In this document: in pieces, positions 6,904-15,106 of the stretch | Position numbering within the stretch: the first letter of the stretch is position 1 | Layout of the letters: each line of letters starts with the position of its first letter | Assembly: GCA_040222235.1 (NCBI GenBank) | Contig: JAVKDO010000044.1 | Coordinates: 22,439 to 86,438 of the forward strand | Direction of reading: 5' to 3' | From: UBA6059 sp040222235 | GTDB taxonomy: Bacteria; Bacteroidota; Bacteroidia; Cytophagales; Cyclobacteriaceae | Length of the DNA stretch: 64,000 bases | The notes under the pieces: generated by a model | What the model was told of the DNA's origin: nothing | The model's database searches: none | Seen by the model: the letters and a program-made list of their open reading frames with translations, nothing else | Made by a program: the position numbers and the translations under genes

Positions 6904-9651
6904 ATGCCAGGAAAGAAGAAAGCAGTAAGTGCACCGTATTATAGCATAGGCCAACTAAGACTTGACCATTGGAATGCCTTAAAAAATGAAACAGTAGATC
7001 TCTCTCATTGCAGGAGAGGATCAGCGAATGAGACTCAGCACAAGGAAAAGGTTCAATCCTTGCTCAAGGACCTTAAAACTGTTGAACAGTATTTCGCGAT
7101 TCCCGGTAAGGGAACAATAGATAAACTTATCAATGCACTAGCGAGGAAAGAGCATGCGGCATTAGCCAACAAGGTGACCCAGCTGACGCGACAGCTAGTG
7201 AGTGACGAGTACATGGGCAATGACAATGTCTCCATTGAAATCGAGGGCGATCAACCTGAATTGGATGATAATGCCGAGCAATTAACATCCTCTAAGAAGA
7301 ACTATTTTGAGGTACTCTTTCTGGAAGATCTGAGCACTGCTGATGAGACAGCTTTGCATATGAAGGTCAGGGATCTCCATGACCCCAGTGATGAGTTTAA
7401 TTACAATATCATAGTGCAGCATTCTTTTCAAGATGCGCTGATTGCACTATTCTTCAATCACAACATTCAAGCGGTGGTCATTCGCTATGCGCCATCTTAT
7501 CGCTCTTCGAATATTTCGGCCTTGATTAAGCCATATATTCAAAATGTTTTAAAGATTGATTTCAATGCTACGCCGGAGGCCGACCTTGGCCCAAGATTAG
7601 GGGAATTGATCAAGCAGTTTAGGCCTGAGCTAGATACCTACTATGTGACCGATACAGTACTGACTGATCTTAAAGACAGCACGTTGCAGCTCTTTCGCCG
7701 CATTTACTACGGCAAGGAGGACTTGCAGGAATTGCACCTGGCCATCATACGCGGCATAAGGGAAAGGCATCACACGCCATTTTTCAGTGCGCTGAAAGAG
7801 TACAGTCAGAAGCCTACCGGAATATTTCATGCTATGCCCATCTCCCGAGGCAACTCGGTGTTCAAATCAAAGTGGATCAAGGACTTTGGAGATTTCTATG
7901 GCCGAAACATGTTTTTGGCGGAGACTTCCTCTACAACAGGCGGTATGGATTCATTACTCCAACCAACTGGCCCACTGAAAAAGGCACAGGAGATGGCTGC
8001 AAAGGCTTACCGAGCACAGCGCACCTACTTTGTTACTAATGGCACCTCTACCGCAAATAAGATAGTGGTGCAAGCGTTGGTTGAACCCGGTGATTTGGTC
8101 ATGATTGACCGAGATTGTCATAAATCACACCATTATGGTTTGGTGCTTTCTGGTGCCTATCCCGTGTATTTGGACTCGTATCCTATCGAGAAATACTCGA
8201 TGTACGGAGCTGTTCCATTGGAACAAATCTTAGGAAAGCTATTGCAACTCAAGGCTGCCGGAAGACTCAGTAAGGTGAAGATGTTACTCCTTACCAATTG
8301 CACCTTCGATGGATTGGTATATAATGTCCAGCGGGTCATGGAGAGGGTGTTGGCCATCAAGCCCGATATGGTTTTTCTCTGGGATGAAGCCTGGTTTGCC
8401 TTTGCGAGCTTCACTTATACTTATAAGCAGCGAACAGGAATGTTTAGTGCTGAGACGCTCGCCCGTAAGTTTCAAAGCCCTGAATACAGAAAGCACTATC
8501 AAGAGCACATCAAGAAATTAAAAAGTGGGGGAGAACCTACTATGCCGGATCCAGACAAGGTCAGGATTAGAGTATATTCAACACACAGCACGCACAAGAC
8601 ACTTAGTAGTTTTCGACAAGGCTCCATGATCCATATTTGGGATCAGGATTTCAGAAAGAAATCAGAAAGCACATTCCTGGAGGCCTACATGACCCATACT
8701 TCCACCTCGCCGAACTATCAAATGCTTGCATCTTTGGATGTTGGCAGGAGACAGGCTCAGTTTGAAGGGTATGAGATGGTCGAGAAGAGTATTGAGTTGG
8801 CGATGGTACTCCGCGCAAAAGTAATCGGGAATCCTTTGCTGAGTAAGTACTTCGATGTACTTACTTTGAAGGATTTTATACCTGATCAGTACCGTGAAAG
8901 CGGTCTTGCAGAATACTATGATGCCACCACAGGTTGGAATCGCATGGAGGAAGCTTGGGAGCAAGATGAGTTTATGCTTGATCCTACCAAAATCACATTA
9001 TTCATAGGCAGAACTGGCATAGACGGAGATACTTTCAAGAATAAGTACCTGATGGATCAGTACAACATCCAGATCAATAAGACTTCCAGAAATTCTGTGC
9101 TTTTCATGACTAACATAGGCACCACGAGTAGTAGTGTCGCTTATTTGAGTAAGGTCTTATTGAAGATAGCAGGACAGCTAGAAGAGGAGTTCGGGTCACT
9201 GAATAAGCGCGAAAGTGAAATCGCCAGATTGAGAATTAAGTCAATGACAGAGGATGTCCCACCACTGCCTGACTTTAGTAGATTCAATATGTCATTCCAA
9301 GCTGTGCCTGGCGTACCAGGAGGTAATCTGCGGGCCGCCTATTTCTTGGCTTACAACGAGGAGAACTGTGAGTATATCTCTATTCAGGATTGTATGGCTG
9401 CTATTCAAGGAGGCAAGGAGTTGGTAGCGTCTTCATTTGTTATTCCTTACCCACCAGGATTTCCTGTGTTGGTGCCGGGTCAGGTGGTAAGTGAGGAGAT
9501 TATCAGGTTCATGTTGGCCCTTGACGTTACGGAGATTCATGGATATCGAGCTGATCTAGGATTAAGAGTTTTTCGTGAGAGTGTACTCAACCGTCAAAAA
9601 ACAGCCACTGCCATGGGCGGTAGGAGCATAGGAAGAGCAAAGAAGAAATAA
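6904..9651 (+). CDS. Orn/Lys/Arg-type PLP decarboxylase (fold type I, large)
   Basis: The ATG at 6904 follows the VOC stop by one base and gives 915 residues; an upstream in-frame ATG at 6784 would overlap the whole end of the VOC gene and is less likely. After an N-terminal region of about 330 residues with a wing/receiver-like stretch, the PLP core contains GTSTANKIVVQALVEPGDLV, DRDCHKSHHYG, DEAWFAF and the Schiff-base lysine K565 in THSTHKTLSSFRQGS. The C-terminal domain has the family hallmark IPYPPGFPVLVPG. This is the inducible/biodegradative ornithine-lysine-arginine decarboxylase family, making putrescine, cadaverine or agmatine. The substrate is not decidable here. It is longer than the roughly 710-750 residues of enterobacterial enzymes. 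Confidence 0.88.
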   Translation: MPGKKKAVSAPYYSIGQLRLDHWNALKNETVDLSHCRRGSANETQHKEKVQSLLKDLKTVEQYFAIPGKGTIDKLINALARKEHAALANKVTQLTRQLVSDEYMGNDNVSIEIEGDQPELDDNAEQLTSSKKNYFEVLFLEDLSTADETALHMKVRDLHDPSDEFNYNIIVQHSFQDALIALFFNHNIQAVVIRYAPSYRSSNISALIKPYIQNVLKIDFNATPEADLGPRLGELIKQFRPELDTYYVTDTVLTDLKDSTLQLFRRIYYGKEDLQELHLAIIRGIRERHHTPFFSALKEYSQKPTGIFHAMPISRGNSVFKSKWIKDFGDFYGRNMFLAETSSTTGGMDSLLQPTGPLKKAQEMAAKAYRAQRTYFVTNGTSTANKIVVQALVEPGDLVMIDRDCHKSHHYGLVLSGAYPVYLDSYPIEKYSMYGAVPLEQILGKLLQLKAAGRLSKVKMLLLTNCTFDGLVYNVQRVMERVLAIKPDMVFLWDEAWFAFASFTYTYKQRTGMFSAETLARKFQSPEYRKHYQEHIKKLKSGGEPTMPDPDKVRIRVYSTHSTHKTLSSFRQGSMIHIWDQDFRKKSESTFLEAYMTHTSTSPNYQMLASLDVGRRQAQFEGYEMVEKSIELAMVLRAKVIGNPLLSKYFDVLTLKDFIPDQYRESGLAEYYDATTGWNRMEEAWEQDEFMLDPTKITLFIGRTGIDGDTFKNKYLMDQYNIQINKTSRNSVLFMTNIGTTSSSVAYLSKVLLKIAGQLEEEFGSLNKRESEIARLRIKSMTEDVPPLPDFSRFNMSFQAVPGVPGGNLRAAYFLAYNEENCEYISIQDCMAAIQGGKELVASSFVIPYPPGFPVLVPGQVVSEEIIRFMLALDVTEIHGYRADLGLRVFRESVLNRQKTATAMGGRSIGRAKKK

Positions 9652-9680
9652 TAGAAAGAGAAAATTAAGATTATAAAATC

Positions 9681-11192
9681 ATGAGCGTAAAGTCTACCAA
9701 AACTCCAGCTGCCAAGACAAGGGTAGCTAAAGCCAAAGCTGCTAACCTCAACGGCGTAGCAGACATCCGAAGGTACTTCTACAAAAACGAAGAGCCGATC
9801 TATTTCATCAGTGCTACCAACTTCAATTTGCTGGGTGCTGATGAGTGGATCAAAGGATTTAAGTTTATCTGTCACATAGAGTGCTTTGCTGGACTTCATC
9901 CTAATGTCTTTTCTCCTAAGGAGGAAATACCACATGATGAGTTTCAAAGTATAGAGGATATCAACAATTACCTTCTACAGCATCCTGAAGTACAGTCATA
10001 TATCAAGTCAAGAAAGAAGGGTGGCAAAGCAGGTAAAGTAATGTTTCTCATGTTTGATGAGAAGACTGAGAAACTAGCGAAAAAGCTTGGGCTTGAGGTC
10101 ATCATGCCATCTGCCAAGATGCGAACCTTCATGGATAATAAGGTCAATACCAATCGTATTGCTGAGAAAGCAGGAGTGCCATGTGTACCTAACGTTTTGA
10201 CTCCTGTCAAGAACTACAAACATTTATGTGAGGTGTCTAAGGGCCTTGGTAAAGATCTGGTTATACAAACCCCTTTTGGAGATTCGGGACATACTACCTT
10301 TTTCATTTCCAATGAAGAGGAGTATAAAAAGTACGCCGAGGAAATAGAGCAAGAGAAAGAAGTAAAAGTCATGAAGCGCATCAATTGCCGAGGCTCTGCT
10401 ATTGAGGCTTGTGTGACACGACATGGTACAATTGTAGCGCCTTTGATGACCGAATTAGTAGGCTTCAAAGAACTGACTCCTTATAAAGGCGGCTGGTGCG
10501 GCAATGAGATCTTTCCTGATGCATTTACTCCTCAGCTGAGAAAGAAAGCATCTAAATACACACAACTTTTTGGAGATCAATTGAGGCAGGAAGGCTACAA
10601 AGGCTACTTCGAATTAGATTATTTGATTGATCAGGACAATGGAGAGATTTATTTGGGGGAACTTAATCCGAGAGTAACAGGGGCGAGCTCCATTACCAAC
10701 CATGCGGTATTTGCGCTAGCGGATGCGCCACTATATCTCTTCCACATACTGGAATGGATGAATGTGGATTATGATCTCAATATCAAATCGATCAATGCTC
10801 GATGGGCTAAGCAGGAAAATCTAGATACATGGAGTCAACTCATCGTAAAGCATACAGAAGATACTATTGAGTACGTGACGGCCGCACCAGACTCAGGTAT
10901 TTGGCATATGTTTGACAATGGACATATCCTATTCGACAGGATGGATACTCACCGTAGAGCAGTTGAAAGTGAGCAAGAAGCCTTCTTCCTCCGTATCACT
11001 CAAAAAGGGGATTACCTATATGATGGTGCTGATTTAGGGATTATCGTATCGAGAGGTCGAATGATGACAAAGGATTTCAAGCTTACCCCGCGGGCCAAAA
11101 GCTGGATTGCTGCCATAAGAGCTCAGTATGCCTCTCAACTCATTGAGGATAAGAGGGAGCAGCCAGTACTCATAGGTAGTCTGACAAAGTAG
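9681..11192 (+). CDS. ATP-grasp ligase (biotin-carboxylase-like fold)
   Basis: 503 residues. A basic N-terminal tail (KSTKTPAAKTRVAKAKAA) precedes an ATP-grasp protein. MPSAKMRTFMDNKVNTNRIAEKAGVPCVP is the usual entry to the ATP-grasp A domain, QTPFGDSGHTTFF resembles its glycine-rich phosphate loop, EVKVMKRINCRGSAIEACVT supplies the adenine-side lysine and acidic residues, and GYFELDYLID with YLGELNPRVTGASS supplies metal-binding E and N. ATP-grasp enzymes join a carboxylate, as an acyl phosphate, to an amine or thiol. No biotinyl domain or carboxyltransferase is nearby, so an amide-forming ligase acting on the amine made by the adjacent decarboxylase is more likely than a true biotin carboxylase (inference). 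Confidence 0.8.
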   Translation: MSVKSTKTPAAKTRVAKAKAANLNGVADIRRYFYKNEEPIYFISATNFNLLGADEWIKGFKFICHIECFAGLHPNVFSPKEEIPHDEFQSIEDINNYLLQHPEVQSYIKSRKKGGKAGKVMFLMFDEKTEKLAKKLGLEVIMPSAKMRTFMDNKVNTNRIAEKAGVPCVPNVLTPVKNYKHLCEVSKGLGKDLVIQTPFGDSGHTTFFISNEEEYKKYAEEIEQEKEVKVMKRINCRGSAIEACVTRHGTIVAPLMTELVGFKELTPYKGGWCGNEIFPDAFTPQLRKKASKYTQLFGDQLRQEGYKGYFELDYLIDQDNGEIYLGELNPRVTGASSITNHAVFALADAPLYLFHILEWMNVDYDLNIKSINARWAKQENLDTWSQLIVKHTEDTIEYVTAAPDSGIWHMFDNGHILFDRMDTHRRAVESEQEAFFLRITQKGDYLYDGADLGIIVSRGRMMTKDFKLTPRAKSWIAAIRAQYASQLIEDKREQPVLIGSLTK

Positions 11193-11197
11193 TTATT

Positions 11198-11236
11198 TTC
11201 AATGCGTTTGGCATCTGCAGGCGCATTGAATTTTTA
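11198..11236 (+). terminator. rho-independent terminator after the ATP-grasp gene
   Basis: A 9-bp perfect stem (TTCAATGCG at 11198-11206 pairs with CGCATTGAA at 11222-11230) encloses a 15-nt loop and is followed by TTTTTATTG. It starts six bases after the ATP-grasp stop and would separate the upstream genes from the acyltransferase/aldehyde dehydrogenase pair, at least partly. Confidence 0.65.
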
Positions 11237-11277
11237 TTGAACAAATGAAGAGGTCAATTCTTTAAGAATTGAGATGT

Positions 11278-12264
11278 ATGCAGCGCCATTTTATATCTAT
11301 CAATGAACCAGTAGCAGATTTCAAGTGGCAAAAACTGTTCTTCGAAAGATGGCCGGCTTATCAGAAATGGTTGAATGAATCGGGTCGACCACCAGAAAGA
11401 TCCATCGCACTCGCAGCACTGAGAAAGTACATGCCAGAGATGGTCGATACGCACGACCACTTGTGTCGTCTTGTACGAGCTGAAGATGATGTGGTAGCTT
11501 TCCTGACTGGTTTTCAACCACCAGCTTATTCCAGTGCTTGCTCACAAGTAGTTTCTACACAGCAGACTGTTCAGTTAATTCGTAATTACGATTATCATGT
11601 TGGTCTCTTTGAGGGCACATTATTGATGACAAGGTGGCATGGAAAGAAAGTGATCGCCAATAGTGATTGTCTATTAGGAGTGTTGGATGGAATGAATGAA
11701 GATGGCCTGGCCATCTCGCTGACTTTTGGCGGACGGAGTGTGGTTGGGTATGGGTTCGGTATTCCATTTATTCTGCGCTATATACTTGAGTTTTGTAGCA
11801 CGGTAGAGGAAGCAGTCGATGTACTCCTGCGAGTACCATCGCATATGTCGTACAATGTGACCGTGACTGATCGCAGAGGGTTGATAAAGACGATCCAGAT
11901 AGCACCCGATAAGTCACCCGTAGTAACGGGTATTCCATTGGCCACCAATCATCAGGGTCCCATTGAGTGGGCGGGAAATATTAATAAGACAGTAGAGCGA
12001 GCCTCCTGCCTGAAAAATTTACTTCTTAATGGAGTAGGTGGAGAGGACTTAACGCAGGCTTTTCTACGGAAACCCCTACACAATTCAGAGTATTCTGATG
12101 GCTTTGGAACGCTCTATACTGCAGTTTACCAACCCATCGAAGGAAAGGTGCAGTTACATTGGCCAAATGAATCTGTGGTACAATCCTTTGATTCATTTAT
12201 CGAAGGAAAAAAACTAATCATCTATAATCAAAATAAAACCTCTATCGCTCGAGGTAAACACTAG
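11278..12264 (+). CDS. C45-type Ntn-hydrolase acyltransferase/amidohydrolase
   Basis: Starting at the ATG 11278 (a TTG lies three codons upstream) the protein has 328 residues. It resembles the acyl-CoA:6-aminopenicillanate acyltransferase (peptidase C45) family: an N-terminal propeptide-like helical region, then the likely autocatalytic cleavage and nucleophile C88 in YSSACSQVV, followed by NYDYHVGLFEGTLL, LLGVLDGMNEDGLAISLTFGGR, and later ATNHQGP and SDGFGTLYTAVY. C45 enzymes cleave or transfer acyl groups on amides. It follows a terminator-like hairpin and ends 1 nt before the aldehyde dehydrogenase start, so those two form a unit. It could remove an acyl group from a protected amine or omega-amino acid made by the other cluster enzymes (inference). 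Confidence 0.8.
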   Translation: MQRHFISINEPVADFKWQKLFFERWPAYQKWLNESGRPPERSIALAALRKYMPEMVDTHDHLCRLVRAEDDVVAFLTGFQPPAYSSACSQVVSTQQTVQLIRNYDYHVGLFEGTLLMTRWHGKKVIANSDCLLGVLDGMNEDGLAISLTFGGRSVVGYGFGIPFILRYILEFCSTVEEAVDVLLRVPSHMSYNVTVTDRRGLIKTIQIAPDKSPVVTGIPLATNHQGPIEWAGNINKTVERASCLKNLLLNGVGGEDLTQAFLRKPLHNSEYSDGFGTLYTAVYQPIEGKVQLHWPNESVVQSFDSFIEGKKLIIYNQNKTSIARGKH

Positions 12265-12265
12265 T

Positions 12266-13621
12266 ATGGAATTCAAAAGCATAAACCCTTATAACGGTCA
12301 GGAAGTAGGCCAGTACACCTCTCAAACAGAAGCTGAAACAGCAGCTATGCTGCAAAAGGCAGAAGAAACTTTCAAGACATGGAGAGCTGTTCCGCTTAGA
12401 GAGCGAGCTCAGTTGATGAAGAAAGCTGGTCAGGTACTGAGAGATAATGTGGAGGAGTATGCCGAGATGATAACACTGGAGATGGGCAAGCCTATTTCTG
12501 AATCCAGGGCTGAGGTCAACAAATGCGCCTGGGTCTGTGACTATTATGCGGATCATGCCGCTGAATTTTTGGCCGATGATATCATTGAGACGGACGCTCA
12601 AAAAAGCTTCGTAAAGCATGAGCCAATGGGCTGTGTTCTGGCCATAATGCCCTGGAATTTTCCTTTCTGGCAGGTGTTTAGATTCGCCGCTCCTACATTG
12701 ACTGCTGGCAATACCGGAATGCTCAAACATGCGCCCAATGTTTTTGGCTGTGCTAAACAGATCGAAGAAGTTTTCATAAGAGCAGGTTTTCCAGAAGGTG
12801 TTTTTCAAAACCTCATCGTACACCATGACCAGACAGAGAGTATTATTGCTCACGATGCGATCAAGGCTGTGACACTCACTGGAAGTGAAAGAGCTGGATC
12901 TTCAGTAGCCGAAATTGCAGGTAAGTATATCAAGAAGTCATTGCTCGAGCTTGGTGGAAACAATGCCTTCATCGTTTGGGAAGATGCGGATATTGACCAG
13001 GCTGTGCAAACAGCCATCACGGCGAGAATGCTGAACTGTGGTCAGAGTTGTATTGCCGCTAAGCGCTTTATTTTGGTGGGAGGAGTCTATGATGAGTTCG
13101 TTTCTAAATTCACAGCGGCGGTCAGGGCGCTACCGTCAGGTGATACGATGGATGACGCTACCAAAGTGGGGCCATTAGCGCGCAAAGATCTCGCTGATCA
13201 GCTGCAGGCTCAAGTGAAAAAGTCCGTTGCAGCAGGCGCTGAGCTACTCTGCGGTGGTCAGCAAAAGGAATGTTACCACGAACCTACTGTATTGGGTAAC
13301 GTGACCCCTGGTATGCCGGCATTTGATGAAGAGACCTTTGGGCCACTCGCAGCAATGATTAGGGCCAAGGATATAGAAGAAGCCTTTGCGTTATCTGAAA
13401 TGTCCAAATACGGGTTGGGGGTCACGGTATGTACTACCAATATTCAGAAAGCACTGGATATGTCTCACCATGTGAGTGATGGTGCCTATTTTATCAATGA
13501 ATTGGTGAAATCAGATCCTCGTTTACCCTTTGGAGGTACTAAGCGATCAGGCTATGGACGAGAATTAGCTAAAGACGGTATGATGGAGTTCCTGAACCAC
13601 AAGACGGTCTACGTCAAATGA
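12266..13621 (+). CDS. NAD(P)-dependent aldehyde dehydrogenase (succinate-semialdehyde type)
   Basis: 451 residues, typical of the shorter aldehyde dehydrogenases annotated as succinate-semialdehyde dehydrogenase. Motifs: IMPWNFPFWQVFR (cofactor site), LTGSERAGSSVAEIAG, LLELGGNNAF with the general-base Glu, and the catalytic C262 in NCGQSCIAAKRF. The end FGGTKRSGYGRELAKDGMMEF is standard. It oxidises an aldehyde such as succinate or glutarate semialdehyde to the acid in the cytosol. It is directly downstream of the C45 gene and is the last gene of the amine-processing set; together with the class III aminotransferase it would complete conversion of a diamine-derived aldehyde to a dicarboxylate. 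Confidence 0.9.
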   Translation: MEFKSINPYNGQEVGQYTSQTEAETAAMLQKAEETFKTWRAVPLRERAQLMKKAGQVLRDNVEEYAEMITLEMGKPISESRAEVNKCAWVCDYYADHAAEFLADDIIETDAQKSFVKHEPMGCVLAIMPWNFPFWQVFRFAAPTLTAGNTGMLKHAPNVFGCAKQIEEVFIRAGFPEGVFQNLIVHHDQTESIIAHDAIKAVTLTGSERAGSSVAEIAGKYIKKSLLELGGNNAFIVWEDADIDQAVQTAITARMLNCGQSCIAAKRFILVGGVYDEFVSKFTAAVRALPSGDTMDDATKVGPLARKDLADQLQAQVKKSVAAGAELLCGGQQKECYHEPTVLGNVTPGMPAFDEETFGPLAAMIRAKDIEEAFALSEMSKYGLGVTVCTTNIQKALDMSHHVSDGAYFINELVKSDPRLPFGGTKRSGYGRELAKDGMMEFLNHKTVYVK

Positions 13622-13834
13622 TAGTTTTACGTGATTAAATCACCTTTCTGAGATTGGGTCTTGGTCAACATAGGGTAACACAACGGCAGATCGTACAGTG
13701 ATAAGCGTCTGAGACGGCCTTGAGGTAGGAGCAAACTACTGTTAGAGCTTACCAGAGCAAAAAGGCTGAGCCATACAGCCTTGATACAACTGATGGATTT
13801 GAACAGTTGAAAAATTCATTAAATTAGGAATAAA
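13622..13834. other. intergenic stretch after the aldehyde dehydrogenase
   Basis: No gene is visible. It holds two small hairpins (AAGGCT at 13762-13767 with AGCCTT at 13777-13782, and CAACTG/CAGTTG just after), neither followed by a T run. The 12-mer AAAGGCTGAGCC at 13761-13772 recurs at 15052-15063 on the other side of the SIR2-like gene. Confidence 0.4.
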
Positions 13835-13882
13835 TATAACCGTAGTATGCACCACAAAGGTGTGCATAGCGCGTTGTTATCT
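13835..13882 (+). repeat. short attC-like folded site upstream of the SIR2-like gene
   Basis: The stretch begins TATAAC (13835-13840) and ends GTTAT (13876-13880), matching the RYYYAAC / GTTRRRY style of integron attC ends. Inside, TATGCAC (13846-13852) pairs with GTGCATA (13862-13868). Its right end, TGTGCATAGCGCGTTGTTAT (13861-13880), aligns without gaps to the right end of the second site at 15067-15086 at 16 of 20 positions. A cassette boundary is inferred from structure; no recombination is shown. Confidence 0.45.
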
Positions 13883-13916
13883 GCAATGAGTGCCACCTGA
13901 AAATGTCAGCTCTTGA

Positions 13917-14978
13917 ATGAAAAAAATTACGTATTTATTTGGTGCAGGAGCGAGTTTTCATAGCCTGCCATTATTGGCTACAATGAGTGAGCGAATGAAC
14001 GCTTTCTCATGTTTTCTCAAAACAGCTTTAAGGAAAGGCATAATTACGAAAGACTTTGCTCCTCAATTTATTTCTGAACTTGATAAACTCTTAAAAGCTG
14101 AAAAGGAAAGCACTTCGATTGATGCATATGCCAAGGAACTGTCCAACTCTAACGAACACCGAAAGCTACTTCATTTAAAAGCTCTTTTAAGCAGTTACTT
14201 GATATTTGAACAGCTAGTGAAACCCGAAGATTTTCAGATTTATCTTGATGAACAAGACAGCATTCCGTTAAACTTCGAAACTCTCGAATTAATTAAAAAT
14301 CCCCTAGACAAACGATACAGAACTTTTTGGGGCGAATACACTGACCATTCTAGGAAATTGCCTGAAAACGTTAGAGTGCTTTCATGGAATTACGACATGC
14401 AACTAGAGTTCTCCTTTTCAAGATTTTCTCAATACAGCCTTGAAATGGTACAACAAGAATTACGAGTTTTTCCATCTGAGCAAAAACAGATTGACATAAA
14501 TCAATTCTGCGTTCTAAAGCTAAACGGTACAGCGGGATTACTAGATTCATATGGCAGCTCTCGACTGACTAACTTATTCGATCTCAACAAACATCACTTA
14601 AATACTGAGAATATTCATTTTTTAATAGAATTACTAGAGAAAAACTATCACAGAGCATTCAACAACCCTGTTTTTGCCTTCGCTTGGGAGAACGAAGGAG
14701 TAACGAACCAAACACGAACTCTAGCAAAAGAGATTATTACCGACACAGAAATACTTGTAATTGTAGGCTACTCTTTCCCTTCTTTTAACTGGTCAGTAGA
14801 TCAAGACATATTTAGCAATGCCAACAAGCTAGAAAAGATTTACTATCAAGCACCTGAACATGAGATTGAACAACTGAAGAATCACATGGACGCTATTAAT
14901 CCTGAACTTAAAGGCAAAACTATAGGTATCAGCAACCTTAGAAACTTTTATATTCCTCCTGAAAAACAAAGCAGATAA
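13917..14978 (+). CDS. SIR2-like domain protein, probable cassette-borne defence or NAD-related gene
   Basis: 353 residues. The N-terminus KKITYLFGAGASFHSLPLL has the GAGAS nucleotide-binding loop of SIR2-like domains; RVLSWNYDMQLE (N158) matches the TxNYD motif, and VIVGYSFPSFNW resembles the closing GYS region. The usual KLHG motif reads LKLNGTAG, so the His often used in NAD cleavage is Asn203 here. Proteins of this SIR2-like type occur widely in anti-phage systems as NAD+ hydrolases, usually with a partner domain; none is evident. The gene stands alone, is A/T-rich compared with its neighbours, and lies between two attC-like sites, with its stop codon inside the downstream one. It was probably acquired horizontally. 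Confidence 0.65.
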   Translation: MKKITYLFGAGASFHSLPLLATMSERMNAFSCFLKTALRKGIITKDFAPQFISELDKLLKAEKESTSIDAYAKELSNSNEHRKLLHLKALLSSYLIFEQLVKPEDFQIYLDEQDSIPLNFETLELIKNPLDKRYRTFWGEYTDHSRKLPENVRVLSWNYDMQLEFSFSRFSQYSLEMVQQELRVFPSEQKQIDINQFCVLKLNGTAGLLDSYGSSRLTNLFDLNKHHLNTENIHFLIELLEKNYHRAFNNPVFAFAWENEGVTNQTRTLAKEIITDTEILVIVGYSFPSFNWSVDQDIFSNANKLEKIYYQAPEHEIEQLKNHMDAINPELKGKTIGISNLRNFYIPPEKQSR

Positions 14979-15087
14979 CAGGCGCTAAGCCCAATCGGCT
15001 TACTTAGTTATTTGTAAAGGGAATCAAGAACAGATACATTTGAGATATCCGAAAGGCTGAGCCGACTGTGCTTAGCTGGTCGTTATG
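14976..15087 (+). repeat. attC-like folded site downstream of the SIR2-like gene
   Basis: It starts TAACAGGCGCTAAGC, using the TAA stop of the SIR2-like gene, and ends GCTTAGCTGGTCGTTATG. GCTAAGC (14984-14990) pairs with GCTTAGC (15070-15076); after a 4x4 internal loop TCGGCT (14995-15000) pairs with AGCCGA (15060-15065); the outer TAAC (14976-14979) pairs with GTTA (15082-15085). About 110 nt in length with an interrupted stem and unpaired bases is the architecture expected of an integron attC site read as a folded bottom strand. Consensus fit to GTTRRRY is imperfect (GTTATGT). Confidence 0.55.
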
Positions 15088-15106
15088 TTTTATAGTGCAG
15101 AAAAAT

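Noticed and set aside
9681..11192. biotin carboxylase subunit
   Set aside because: It has an ATP-grasp fold, but there is no biotinyl domain or carboxyltransferase gene nearby; the call is left at ATP-grasp ligase.
12242..12853. 203-residue minus-strand open frame
   Set aside because: Antisense to the start of the aldehyde dehydrogenase, which has a complete set of motifs.
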